Below are positions 24,613 to 33,685 of a stretch of 40,701 nt of DNA, in pieces (within the stretch, counting starts at the first letter, position 1; each line of letters begins with the position of its first letter). The DNA is from Bacteroidota bacterium (GTDB lineage: Bacteria > Bacteroidota > Bacteroidia > Bacteroidales > Porphyromonadaceae), in NCBI GenBank assembly GCA_023389855.1, contig JAEWDZ010000007.1, positions 1 to 40,701 on the forward strand, read 5' to 3'. Under the pieces are notes generated by a model that was not told where the DNA came from, made no database searches, and saw only the letters and a list, made by a program, of their open reading frames with translations. Both the position numbers and the translations under genes were made by a program.

Positions 24613-26292
24613 CTATGATAATGGAAAAAAAAGAGGAGTTTCTACCCACACAGCATATTGTTGAATGGCGTGATGAGTGTGTTGTTCTTCAAGTTGTCGA
24701 GCCGTTTGCCCAATCCTGCCTACGCGGCTACGGTTTTCGATGAGTACTAAGAGAAAATCCTGAAAATAGGGAAGAAAAAGGTTTTGAATTCCTTTGTCTG
24801 CAGTTATAATTAGCAATGCATCTTTGTCCGTAGGAGTTAATTTATCTTCAATCAAATGATGGAAAGAGGCTGTTCCGATCATACCCCCTTTTATTACAAT
24901 GGTGTCGTTGTCTTTAAGCGGGTTCCCATTAGGCGCGGAAAAGTGGATCTTTTCTACATGTCGTCCTGCTCGTTGAAAATTTGTGGCGAGCATATTCTTG
25001 ACGAAACTTTTCTCTTTATTATTGGAGCCTTCACTTACTAAAAATAATTTATTGGTTTTCTCAAATTTCAGTCTTATGGGATCAATACAAAGCAGCGAGT
25101 CTTCATATTTTTTCGCCTTTTTATTTATTCTCTTGTATGCAACCTTGGCTATTATGGAGTTTTTTACTCGCAAGGGCAATTGTTTTTCTTCTAGCAATCG
25201 ATCATGGGCAAGATAGCAAAAATAGATGATGCAAAGAGGTCCTACTAAAGCTAAGATAAGCACAACCATTTTCAGGTAGGCCGATGCAGAAGCTGCTGGT
25301 CGCAAGGCAGGAGGGTCTACCACGACAATATAGTGAGATAAATGAAGAAGTTCTTTATTAGAATTGTTTCTCAATTTTTTTTCTAATAATACGTCTTTTT
25401 CTTTCTCCTTTACTGCCGCAGGCAGGGGGGATTTGTCCAATTTTACGATAGCAGCATCTATGAAGCGGTCATTTTCGGAAAGATCGCTACGAATCATTTC
25501 ACGGATATCTTCGTTGCAGAGTTCTGTCATTTTATTCATGACTTCGACGACTTTTCTCGGAGAGCCTTGAACGGACATTTCCATTATGAGGGCGTTATTC
25601 GAATTGATGTGCAAATCAAGTTCCTTGTCGAAAAGAGTTTTTGCTGCATTGGAAAAAACTTTTTTTACAAGCACTGGTTGAGAGCGCTGATAACCCGTTT
25701 TAGGGTATCGCCCCATATCCGACTGCGATAAGCATACAATACGCCCCAAAGGCGACGAAATAGTATCGTCTAGAGGAACTCTAATAGGGGGGACTTCATC
25801 TGATTGCAGGTTCTTTCGATGGTAAGTCCCCTGAAAATCAGAAAGAGTTACAGCATTTTCATGCAGTGTAGCTGTCAACGTAAAAGTGTCGTTGTAATAG
25901 GGATCGAGGAAAAGTAGTTTATACGGGAGATCGTTATATACATCGATATATCGTCCACGTTGCTTCTGTGTATAATTAAGATCATATCCGACAGCCTTAC
26001 CTGCTCTTTCTATAATATCTGAAGACATGAATATTGCAGATACTTGATTGATATCATAGGCAGGCACCCTCTCCCAAAGCATTTTGTCTTTTTCATCCAG
26101 AGCTATTGTCTTTTCATCGGAAAAGCGTGTCATAATACCCATTTTGTATTCAGCTTTGCCTAGGACACTGTTTTTTCCAAAATATTCGATTAATAAGAAG
26201 GCCAGGACAAAAGAAAGTACGAACCAATACCAGCCCCTTGCACATTGCTTAAGGATGGTTTTATTACTTAGATGGATTTTTTCCCTTTCCAT
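24613..26292 (-). CDS. Wzz-like polysaccharide co-polymerase with degenerate BY-kinase-like domain
   Basis: A 559-residue inner-membrane protein. Transmembrane segments lie at about 21-38 and 340-361, with a large periplasmic region between them and a proline-rich DPPALRPAASAS just before the second, as in Wzz-type chain-length regulators. The cytoplasmic part (about 362-559) resembles the ATPase domain of bacterial tyrosine kinases. LFLVSEGSNNKEKSFVKNML sits where the P-loop (GEGKS) should be and keeps Lys-Ser but lacks the glycines. No Tyr-rich tail is seen. It probably sets O-antigen or capsule length without kinase activity. It lies 46 bp after the cysteine desulfidase gene, in a cluster with GDP-fucose genes. 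Confidence 0.75.
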   Translation of the reverse strand: MEREKIHLSNKTILKQCARGWYWFVLSFVLAFLLIEYFGKNSVLGKAEYKMGIMTRFSDEKTIALDEKDKMLWERVPAYDINQVSAIFMSSDIIERAGKAVGYDLNYTQKQRGRYIDVYNDLPYKLLFLDPYYNDTFTLTATLHENAVTLSDFQGTYHRKNLQSDEVPPIRVPLDDTISSPLGRIVCLSQSDMGRYPKTGYQRSQPVLVKKVFSNAAKTLFDKELDLHINSNNALIMEMSVQGSPRKVVEVMNKMTELCNEDIREMIRSDLSENDRFIDAAIVKLDKSPLPAAVKEKEKDVLLEKKLRNNSNKELLHLSHYIVVVDPPALRPAASASAYLKMVVLILALVGPLCIIYFCYLAHDRLLEEKQLPLRVKNSIIAKVAYKRINKKAKKYEDSLLCIDPIRLKFEKTNKLFLVSEGSNNKEKSFVKNMLATNFQRAGRHVEKIHFSAPNGNPLKDNDTIVIKGGMIGTASFHHLIEDKLTPTDKDALLIITADKGIQNLFLPYFQDFLLVLIENRSRVGRIGQTARQLEEQHTHHAIQQYAVWVETPLFFPLS

Positions 26293-26338
26293 ATTATCTT
26301 ATCTTCGTTTTCTTCTCATTACTTTGAAGAACCGATGC

Positions 26339-27634
26339 TTATTTATGAGTCATGATGTTAAGTACAAGTCTATCGGTTTGTGTCATACTATCTCTTCCAA
26401 TAGCGGTGAGATTGTCGATTGTTTTATCGACATCTTCGTCCACAATTCCCTCATTGGAGGTTACCGAGTGATTTTCTATAGCGAGCATTGCGGAGAGAAG
26501 AGCTGAGGAGACACTGCTACTTACTTTCATGCTACAGCTTGGTTTTGCTCCATCACATAGCATACCCGTAATATTTCCTACCATATTTTTTATGGCATAG
26601 GCGATCTGAGTCTTTGTACCTCCCATCAGGTAAGTGATGCCACAACTACTGCCCGTAGAGGCGACAACACATCCACATAGTGCTGAAAGACGACCAAGTT
26701 TCTGCTTGATGTAAATCACCATGAGGCTGCTAAGTGCTAGTGCTCGGACAGTTTGTTCGTAGCTTTTATTTTCTCTTTGAGCGAAGGCCCAAACGGGTAG
26801 AGTTGATGTGATTCCCTGATTACCACTTCCAGAGTTACTCATAACTGCGATAGGGGCTCCGTCCATTCGAGCATCGCAGGCCGCACCAGTATAGGTAAGC
26901 ATATCTGCTAATACAGAATCTCCTAAATATTTTTTACCAATATTTCCAGAAACTACAGCCCCTACTGCGTGACCAAAACTATGTTGTAAGGAGTATACAG
27001 CTGCTTTTCTGTTGAGTTCAGCCGCTTCGTAAATAAACTCGATTTGGGGAAGGGGAGCTTCCATTGCGAATTGGTATACAAGGTCAAAATTTAAAGTCAA
27101 GTCATCAACGTTATCTTTGTTCCTTAATTCCGAAGAACATCCAATAGTGTTGAGTAATTCTTCTCCATTACGGCTTACATAGCAGATATTACGATGATTT
27201 TCTTGAATAATAACTTTTACTTGGTTATTTTCAGCATCGGTCAGCCATATCTCAATATAGAGTTTGTCGACTTCTTCTCCATCTTTCAGCTTGATATCTA
27301 TCCGTTTATCTGCAACGATTTTTTTTGCTTTTTCAAATTCCTCAGCCGAAAAGTCATCTAAAATAGAAAGTTCTTTTCTTGGCTCAGCGATCACAATACC
27401 TAATGCAATAGCTATTGGAAGTCCTATCATACCGGTTCCAGGAATACCTACTCCCATCGCATTTTTTAGCATATTGGCGCTAAGCCATACAGTCCCTTTT
27501 ACAGTGTCTGAGGCTAAAACTTGAGATGCCTTTGCTGCAGCAAGGGCTACAGCTACAGGCTCTGTACAACCTGTTGCTGGTACAACTTCCCTATGTATAA
27601 GGGCAATACATTTGTCTATTAACTCTTGTGTCAT
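26339..27634 (-). CDS. cyuA: L-cysteine desulfidase-like protein (CyuA/YhaM, UPF0597 family)
   Basis: A 431-residue protein with the family N-terminal motif EVVPATGCTEPVAVALAAA (Cys23). The C-terminal cysteines lie at 320, 322 and 331 (ALCGCVVASTGSSCG) and at 360 and 367 (LCDGAKPSCS). Members bind a 4Fe-4S cluster and break L-cysteine to pyruvate, ammonia and sulfide. The related serine dehydratase alpha fold explains an alternative L-serine deaminase label. NSGSGNQGITSTLPV is another conserved block. It lies 51 bp after fcl and 46 bp before the Wzz-like gene, apparently in the same transcript. Sulfide from cysteine is common in oral anaerobes. Confidence 0.85.
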   Translation of the reverse strand: MTQELIDKCIALIHREVVPATGCTEPVAVALAAAKASQVLASDTVKGTVWLSANMLKNAMGVGIPGTGMIGLPIAIALGIVIAEPRKELSILDDFSAEEFEKAKKIVADKRIDIKLKDGEEVDKLYIEIWLTDAENNQVKVIIQENHRNICYVSRNGEELLNTIGCSSELRNKDNVDDLTLNFDLVYQFAMEAPLPQIEFIYEAAELNRKAAVYSLQHSFGHAVGAVVSGNIGKKYLGDSVLADMLTYTGAACDARMDGAPIAVMSNSGSGNQGITSTLPVWAFAQRENKSYEQTVRALALSSLMVIYIKQKLGRLSALCGCVVASTGSSCGITYLMGGTKTQIAYAIKNMVGNITGMLCDGAKPSCSMKVSSSVSSALLSAMLAIENHSVTSNEGIVDEDVDKTIDNLTAIGRDSMTQTDRLVLNIMTHK

Positions 27635-27685
27635 GACGACAAGAATATTTATTGTTACAAATTATTATGAGTTTACAATGATCAA

Positions 27686-28777
27686 TTAGTCATCGCAATG
27701 CAAATTATCTATATACCAATCATAGTACGGGACTATTCCTTCTTCTAAGGTCCTAGACGCTTTCCATCCTAATTTTTGAAGCTTGGTTACGTCCAATAGT
27801 TTACGTGGGGTACCATCTGGTTTTTCTCTATCAAAAGAAATACTCCCTTCATAACCGACTGTCTTCTGTATCATAGAAGCGATATCGCGGATAGAATGCT
27901 CTTTTCCTGTTCCAACATTGATATGGCAATTGTTGATGGGTAGCGAGCTTTCTGTGGGACGTAAGTCGTTAAATGAAATGTTTTCCATCAAGAAATAGCA
28001 TGCGTCGGCAAGATCGTCGACATGCATCATTTCTCGCAACGGAGTCCCTGTACCCCATAGAATAAGCGATTCATGTGTGATCCCTCGCCAAGAAAGAGCC
28101 GAAACAATCTGTTTTTCTGAAGAGGAAGCGTTAGCATCACTAAGAGGTCTTCGGTCAAGATCCAAGCGAATCGCATCAAAGTCCTTTTCGCGAAGGAGTT
28201 TTGCCAAGTGCATTTTTCTTACAATAGCAGGGAGCAGGTGACTTGTTTCCAAGTCGAAGTTGTCGTTTGGACCATACAAATTAGTAGGCATCACAGCAAT
28301 AAAATCCGTACCATACTGCAGATTGAAACTTTCGCACATTTTAAGACCAGCTATTTTAGCTATGGCATATGGCTCATTAGTATATTCCAAAGGACCTGTT
28401 AAAAGTTCATTTTCCTTTATAGGTTGCTTAGCTAATCGCGGGTAGATACAACTAGAACCTAAAAAAAGAAGTTTTTTGACTTTGTTGCGGTAGCTTTCTC
28501 CGATCACATTTTGCTGGATGCCAAGATTGTAATAGATAAAATCGGCTCGGTATCTATTGTTTGCATGTATACCACCAACGTGGGCGGCAGCGAGGAATAC
28601 GTATTCTGGTTTTTCTTTTTCAAAAAAAGAGCGTACCGCATCAGCGTCTAACAGATCAAGTTCATTATGGCTACGAACAATTAAATTCGTGTACCCCTCT
28701 TGACACAGTTTTCTGCATATCGCACTGCCTACGAGTCCTTTATGACCAGCGATATAAATTCTGCTATTCTTTTCCAT
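27686..28777 (-). CDS. fcl: GDP-L-fucose synthase
   Basis: A 363-residue short-chain dehydrogenase (epimerase/reductase) that turns GDP-4-keto-6-deoxy-mannose into GDP-L-fucose. ATG at 28777 (MEKNSRIYIAGHKGLVGSAI) is chosen over an in-frame GTG two codons upstream. It has the Rossmann GHKGLVGSA, the catalytic Ser in LGSSCIYPRLAKQPI and Tyr-x3-Lys in EPYAIAKIAG. MHVDDLADACYFL and HINVGTGKEHSI are further matches. A stretch around DLDRRPLSDANASSSEKQI is an insertion common in Bacteroidota forms. It starts 9 bp after gmd, which makes its substrate. Confidence 0.95.
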   Translation of the reverse strand: MEKNSRIYIAGHKGLVGSAICRKLCQEGYTNLIVRSHNELDLLDADAVRSFFEKEKPEYVFLAAAHVGGIHANNRYRADFIYYNLGIQQNVIGESYRNKVKKLLFLGSSCIYPRLAKQPIKENELLTGPLEYTNEPYAIAKIAGLKMCESFNLQYGTDFIAVMPTNLYGPNDNFDLETSHLLPAIVRKMHLAKLLREKDFDAIRLDLDRRPLSDANASSSEKQIVSALSWRGITHESLILWGTGTPLREMMHVDDLADACYFLMENISFNDLRPTESSLPINNCHINVGTGKEHSIRDIASMIQKTVGYEGSISFDREKPDGTPRKLLDVTKLQKLGWKASRTLEEGIVPYYDWYIDNLHCDD

Positions 28778-28786
28778 AGGCACAAT

Positions 28787-29953
28787 TTATTCGAAATAGT
28801 TGCGGATATTGAAGCCCCCTTCTTTTAAATAAGCCTCTTTTGTCATAAGCTGAAGATCATTTTTCATCATATCTTCAACGAGTTCCGATAGGGAGTATAG
28901 GGGTTTCCATCCCAAGTTGTTTTGAGCTTTAGTAGGATCACCTAACAGCATCTCTACTTCTGTGGGTCGGAAGTATGCAGGATCTACAGAAACGATCGCT
29001 TTTCCAATTTGATTTTTTATATTTGACAGATAACGTTCTCCAACTCTTTCGCAAAAAACAACCTCATCCAGTGACGTAAAGATCCCTTTCTCTTCAAGAC
29101 CCTTGCCATGGAACTCGACTATTACACCAATATAATTGAAAGCCATTCTTACGAAATCTCTCACAGAGGTAGAGACCCCAGTCGCTACGACATAATCATC
29201 AGGTATGTCCTGCTGAAGAATTAAGTGCATGGATCGCACATAGTCTTTAGCATGTCCCCAATCGCGTTTGGCATCAAGATTCCCCAAATAGAGCATATAT
29301 TGCAACCCGAACGCTATACGACTTGCGGATTGTGTGATTTTACGAGTTACAAAAGTCTCGCCTCGTAGGGGGGATTCATGGTTGAATAAAATACCATTAC
29401 TAGCATGCATTCCGTAGGCTTCTCTGTAATTCACCGTAATCCAGTAGGCATATAGTTTTGCACAAGCATATGGACTCCGAGGGTAAAAAGGGGTACTTTC
29501 ACGTTGAGGAGTCTCTTGTACTAAGCCAAAGAGTTCACTGGTGGAGGCTTGGTAATAGCGTATGCTCTTTTCCTTGTGCAGCATGCGAATGGCTTCTAAT
29601 AGACGCAGGGCGCCTAAACCTACAACATCGGCGGTATATTCAGGTAGTTCAAAACTCACTTTTACATGACTCTGAGCTGCGAGATTGTATATTTCGTCTG
29701 GTGCGATTTCTTCTATTAATCGAGCTATGCTTTGTCCATCTGTAAGGTCGGCATAATGCAAAAAAAAGCGGCGCTCTTGCAGGTGTGGATCTTGGTAAAG
29801 GTGATCTATACGATCTGTATTAAACAACGAACTACGTCTCTTAAGACCATGCACTTGGTAGCCCAAGCCTAAGAGGTACTCGCTAAGATAGGCCCCATCT
29901 TGTCCAGTGACCCCTGTAATTAAAGCTATCTTTGGAGTTGTTGTATTATCCAT
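28787..29953 (-). CDS. gmd: GDP-mannose 4,6-dehydratase
   Basis: A 388-residue NADP-dependent dehydratase making GDP-4-keto-6-deoxy-D-mannose, precursor of GDP-fucose and related sugars. It has the Rossmann LITGVTGQDGAYLSEYLL (11-28) and the NADP-binding HGLKRRSSLFNTDRI. The catalytic Thr/Ser lies in YQASTSELFG and Tyr-x3-Lys in SPYACAKLYAYW. NHESPLRGETFVTRKIT and KRDWGHAKDYV complete the family pattern. It lies 16 bp after the FHA gene and 9 bp before fcl. Together they supply fucose for surface glycans or O-glycosylated proteins. Confidence 0.96.
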   Translation of the reverse strand: MDNTTTPKIALITGVTGQDGAYLSEYLLGLGYQVHGLKRRSSLFNTDRIDHLYQDPHLQERRFFLHYADLTDGQSIARLIEEIAPDEIYNLAAQSHVKVSFELPEYTADVVGLGALRLLEAIRMLHKEKSIRYYQASTSELFGLVQETPQRESTPFYPRSPYACAKLYAYWITVNYREAYGMHASNGILFNHESPLRGETFVTRKITQSASRIAFGLQYMLYLGNLDAKRDWGHAKDYVRSMHLILQQDIPDDYVVATGVSTSVRDFVRMAFNYIGVIVEFHGKGLEEKGIFTSLDEVVFCERVGERYLSNIKNQIGKAIVSVDPAYFRPTEVEMLLGDPTKAQNNLGWKPLYSLSELVEDMMKNDLQLMTKEAYLKEGGFNIRNYFE

Positions 29954-29969
29954 TTTAATGCCTCATGGG

Positions 29970-30509
29970 TTAAACATTATTTTCGACGAAGAGTATTGAG
30001 GTCGCACCAAGTGTGATTACATCACCGTCTTTTAGCTGATGTTTCTCTCCTGGGAGTAATTCTCGTGAATTGATGAAAGTGCCGGTCATGCTATCATTAT
30101 CCATGATGGTTACTGTATAACTGCTTGCCAAATCTTTTTCTACTACAATCAAGCAATGAGTACGATCCATACTTGGGTCTGCCGTGTGAATAGGTATTTC
30201 CAATTCACTGTATTTGTTGTTGTATCGACCTACACGATTTAGACCTTCGGTTAAATTGAACGAGGCTGCATAGCCAAATACATTTTCGATCACCTGAAGC
30301 GAGGCGGCTACTTCTTTATTTTTATTCTGAGCCGAGTTTGAATGCGTTTCTGTTTTATCTTCTCTGGCCTCCTCTTCTCTAATAGTGAATGCTAGACGGT
30401 GCTTACACGATGGACAATGCATTACTACATGTCCGTTCGTCCGCCGACCTCTTGGAAAGGAATCGGTAACAATTCTCGTTTTACAAAAAGGACAAACTAT
30501 AAATTTCAT
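29970..30509 (-). CDS. Zinc-ribbon FHA domain protein
   Basis: A 179-residue protein starting MKFIVCPFCKTRIVTD. The frame stays open upstream to 30653, but a -7 box at 30592-30599 would make that part untranscribed, so ATG 30509 is chosen. The N-terminal zinc ribbon has Cys6, Cys9, Cys32 and Cys35 (MJ0042-like). A charged linker follows, then an FHA domain with the landmarks NRVGRYN, SMDRTHC and MTGTFINS, which bind phosphothreonine in the family. It leads the cluster FHA-gmd-fcl-cyuA-Wzz-pncB-nadD. It may sense Ser/Thr phosphorylation, but no kinase gene is in the window. Confidence 0.85.
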   Translation of the reverse strand: MKFIVCPFCKTRIVTDSFPRGRRTNGHVVMHCPSCKHRLAFTIREEEAREDKTETHSNSAQNKNKEVAASLQVIENVFGYAASFNLTEGLNRVGRYNNKYSELEIPIHTADPSMDRTHCLIVVEKDLASSYTVTIMDNDSMTGTFINSRELLPGEKHQLKDGDVITLGATSILFVENNV

Positions 30510-30591
30510 ATGTAGTTTTAAATCCCGAAGATATCGGTCTATTTCAATTGTATACCCCAAACATTTGATAAAATGACGTTTGCACTTTTTG

Positions 30592-30599
30592 CAAAGGTA
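30592..30599 (-). promoter_or_regulatory. -7 promoter box of the FHA-to-nadD cluster
   Basis: The minus strand reads TACCTTTG, about 83 bp upstream of the chosen FHA start and inside the longer open frame. It decides the start in favour of ATG 30509. The -33 region is AT-rich. Confidence 0.65.
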
Positions 30600-30800
30600 A
30601 TTATTTTTTATAAAAGGTGCTGGATAGAAACCCGGAAAAATGACAATTCCCACTAAATGAGAATCGTAAAAGCCCTTTTTTACTTGAGATGCTTTATATC
30701 TTTTGCGTGAACCTCCGTTTGATCGTGATCATATCTATTTTTATCTAGGAAAATTCTAGGAAAATGAGAAAGCGAAAAGCCAGCTTGTACTGTGTTTGCA

Positions 30801-30832
30801 TTTGGTGATTTACAATATAATTGCTAACTTTG
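30801..30832 (+). promoter_or_regulatory. valS promoter (-33/-7)
   Basis: TTTG (30801-30804), 20 bases, then TAACTTTG (30825-30832), close to consensus. The ATG is 26 bp past the -7 box, giving a short leader. Confidence 0.85.
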
Positions 30833-30858
30833 CTATCGATTTTGATTGACAAAACCCT

Positions 30859-33501
30859 ATGACAAACAAGGATTCCGTATACAGCCCATTAGAGGTTGAA
30901 AATAAATGGTATAAATATTGGATGGATAATAAGCTTTTTGCAGCACATCCCGATTCTACACGCCCTCCCTATACTATAGTGATTCCTCCCCCAAATGTTA
31001 CGGGAGTATTGCACATGGGACACATGTTGAATAATACCATTCAAGATATATTAATCCGTTGGGCTCGACTTCGAGGCTATAATACATGTTGGGTACCAGG
31101 AACAGACCACGCATCTATAGCAACTGAGGCTAAGGTGGTTGCACGACTTGCGGAGCAGGGAATCGAAAAGAACGATCTTTCTTGTGAAGAATTTCTCAAA
31201 CATGCTTGGGAATGGACGCATGAGCATGGCGGGATTATCCTAGAGCAACTTAAGAGGTTAGGCGCTTCATGTGACTGGGATCGAACCGCTTTTACCTTGG
31301 ATGAAGTTAGGAGCGAATCTGTGAAAAAAGTTTTTTGTGACCTATACAGAGATGGACTTATTTACAGAGGAGTTCGTATTGTCAATTGGGATCCTAAAGC
31401 AAAAACGGCGTTAAGTGATGAGGAGGTAATATATAAAGATGAACAAAGCCATCTTTACTATCTCATATACAAAGCCGAAGATGGAAACGGTTCGTTGATA
31501 GTGGCTACCACTCGTCCTGAAACAGTTATGGGGGATACAGCTGTTTGTGTACATCCCGATGATGAAAGATATAAAAGCTTTATTGGAAGAAAAGTTATCG
31601 TGCCAGGTGTTGGGCGAGCTGTGAAGGTTATTGCGGATTCGTATATCGAAATGGAGTTTGGTACAGGCTGCTTGAAAGTGACGCCTGCACATGACGTTAA
31701 TGACTACAATCTGGGTTTGAAGCACAACCTTGAGAGTATTGATATATTTCATGATGATGGAACTCTTAATGAACATGGTGGAAAGTACGAAGGTCTAGAT
31801 CGCTTTGAAGTTCGCAAACTTATCATCGAAGATCTTCAAGCAGAAGGTCTTGTAGAAAAAGTCGAAAATTACACTAATCGCGTCGGTTGTAGTGAGCGGA
31901 CGAATGTCCCTATCGAACCGAAACTTTCGATGCAGTGGTTCCTGAAAATGGAGAAGCTTTCTAAACCTGCTCTTGAAGCAGTGGAGAAAGGAGAAGTCCG
32001 ATTAATCCCCTCTAAATTCATTAATACATACCGTCATTGGATGGAGAATGTCAAGGATTGGTGTATAAGTCGGCAATTGCGTTGGGGACACAGAATTCCT
32101 GCATATTATCTGCCTGATGGTCGATTTGTTGTGGCCGAGAATCAGGAAGATGCATTAATACAAGCACGAGAACTTAGTGGAAATCCGTCGTTAAGTATTG
32201 ACGATCTTACTGAAGATAATGATTGCCTCGATACGTGGTTTAGCTCGTGGTTGTGGCCCATGAGTGTTTTTGGCGACTTCTTCCAAAAAGATCAAAATGA
32301 AGATCTACGCTATTTCTATCCCACTTCTGTCTTGGTTACAGGCCCTGATATTTTGTTTTTCTGGGTTGCTCGTATGATTATTGCGGGTTATCGCTATATG
32401 GGTAAAGCTCCATTCAAGGATGTATATCTTACAGGTATTGTGAGAGATGCTCAGGGACGAAAAATGTCTAAGAGTTTAGGAAATTCTCCCGATCCTTTGG
32501 CTTTGATAGACCAATATGGAGCCGATGGAATGCGAGTGGGTCTTATGATGGGGACTGTTGCTGGAAATGATCTTTTATATGAGGAAGTCTTACTGGAGCA
32601 GGGACGCAATTTTTGTAATAAAATATGGAACGCTTTTCGTTTGCTGGATACTTTTAAGGTAGACGACCAAGTTCCACAAAGTGAAGTTTGCTCATCCGCA
32701 ACACGTTGGTTTGAGGCTCGTATGAATGAGGCCTTAATAGAATGCGAAGATTTACTTGCTAAGTATAGGATCAGCGAAGCGCTTACTGTGGCTTATAAAT
32801 TGTTCCGAGATGATTTTTCATCTTTCTATCTAGAAGCTGTAAAACCAATATACGGAACACCAATTGACAAAACAACATATACACAGACCTTGTCATTCTT
32901 TACAACTTTGCTAAAATTGCTGCATCCATATATGCCCTTCATTACGGAAGATTTGTGGCATAGGGATATTTTCGCTCAAAATGGGAGCATTATGCAATCA
33001 ACGTTTGACGATTTTAACTCTCTAAACGTAGACCAATATGCTTTATCGATAGGTTCCTTGGCTAAGGATATTGTCAGTGAGGTTAGGAATATACGACAAA
33101 AGAATAATATGTCTCCCAAGGAACGCATCTCCTTGTATGTCGATAAGGATCATCTTCATGACTCAGATGCAATGATAGATAAGCTAGCTAACGTTGCTAT
33201 AATAAATGCGATAGACTCAGATCATAATCATCAGGGTATAAAAGTGAGTTTCATCGTTGGTACACGAAATTATTTCGTTGTACTTAATAAAGCAGTTGAT
33301 AAAGAGGAAGTAATCAAAAAATTACAGGCAGATCTCTTGCATCAGAAAAAATTCTTAGAAGGAGTCCGAAAAAAATTGGCTAACGATCGCTTTGTGACAA
33401 GTGCTCCCAAAGCTGTAGTGGAGATGGAGTATAAGAAAGAGGCAGACGCTCTCAGTCGCATAGAAACATTGGAAAAGCAAATGGCTCAATTGGGAGAATA
33501 G
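30859..33501 (+). CDS. valS: Valine-tRNA ligase
   Basis: An 880-residue class I aminoacyl-tRNA synthetase that charges tRNA-Val. The HIGH motif is PPNVTGVLHMGH (44-55, HMGH at 52-55), and the KMSKS motif is GRKMSKSLGN (KMSKS at 535-539). The editing domain is inserted between them, with ATTRPETVMGDTAVCVHP as its start. A C-terminal coiled coil (LLHQKKFLEGVRKKLANDRF) ends the protein, as in ValS. It is transcribed from its own promoter, divergent from the FHA cluster. No good terminator is seen before prs; a weak 5-bp stem lies at 33523-33538. Confidence 0.97.
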   Translation: MTNKDSVYSPLEVENKWYKYWMDNKLFAAHPDSTRPPYTIVIPPPNVTGVLHMGHMLNNTIQDILIRWARLRGYNTCWVPGTDHASIATEAKVVARLAEQGIEKNDLSCEEFLKHAWEWTHEHGGIILEQLKRLGASCDWDRTAFTLDEVRSESVKKVFCDLYRDGLIYRGVRIVNWDPKAKTALSDEEVIYKDEQSHLYYLIYKAEDGNGSLIVATTRPETVMGDTAVCVHPDDERYKSFIGRKVIVPGVGRAVKVIADSYIEMEFGTGCLKVTPAHDVNDYNLGLKHNLESIDIFHDDGTLNEHGGKYEGLDRFEVRKLIIEDLQAEGLVEKVENYTNRVGCSERTNVPIEPKLSMQWFLKMEKLSKPALEAVEKGEVRLIPSKFINTYRHWMENVKDWCISRQLRWGHRIPAYYLPDGRFVVAENQEDALIQARELSGNPSLSIDDLTEDNDCLDTWFSSWLWPMSVFGDFFQKDQNEDLRYFYPTSVLVTGPDILFFWVARMIIAGYRYMGKAPFKDVYLTGIVRDAQGRKMSKSLGNSPDPLALIDQYGADGMRVGLMMGTVAGNDLLYEEVLLEQGRNFCNKIWNAFRLLDTFKVDDQVPQSEVCSSATRWFEARMNEALIECEDLLAKYRISEALTVAYKLFRDDFSSFYLEAVKPIYGTPIDKTTYTQTLSFFTTLLKLLHPYMPFITEDLWHRDIFAQNGSIMQSTFDDFNSLNVDQYALSIGSLAKDIVSEVRNIRQKNNMSPKERISLYVDKDHLHDSDAMIDKLANVAIINAIDSDHNHQGIKVSFIVGTRNYFVVLNKAVDKEEVIKKLQADLLHQKKFLEGVRKKLANDRFVTSAPKAVVEMEYKKEADALSRIETLEKQMAQLGE

Positions 33502-33600
33502 AGATATTTGGTAGTACTACTTTTCCTAAAATAAGGAAGGAATATAAAACGATAGCTATAAAACCTATCTCTTTATACCTTATTTTTCATCAAAAGAGTG

Positions 33601-33608
33601 TATCTTTG
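33601..33608 (+). promoter_or_regulatory. prs -7 promoter box
   Basis: TATCTTTG, 77 bp upstream of the prs start. The -33 region is T-rich without exact TTTG. Confidence 0.6.
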
Positions 33609-33685
33609 CAGAAAGCACGTAATTTCCTTGTCAAGAAGGAGCCTTTACTAAGAAACTAATCGATCAGAACAAATAAACGACGGAT

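Noticed and set aside
30510..30653. Longer FHA protein with an extra CxxC-containing N-terminus
   Set aside because: The extension reads through a -7 promoter box, which would leave it untranscribed. The zinc ribbon beginning at ATG 30509 is the natural start.
31411..31776. 121-residue minus-strand ORF inside valS
   Set aside because: It is antisense to the conserved editing domain of valS, has no recognisable motif, and is explained as a coding shadow.
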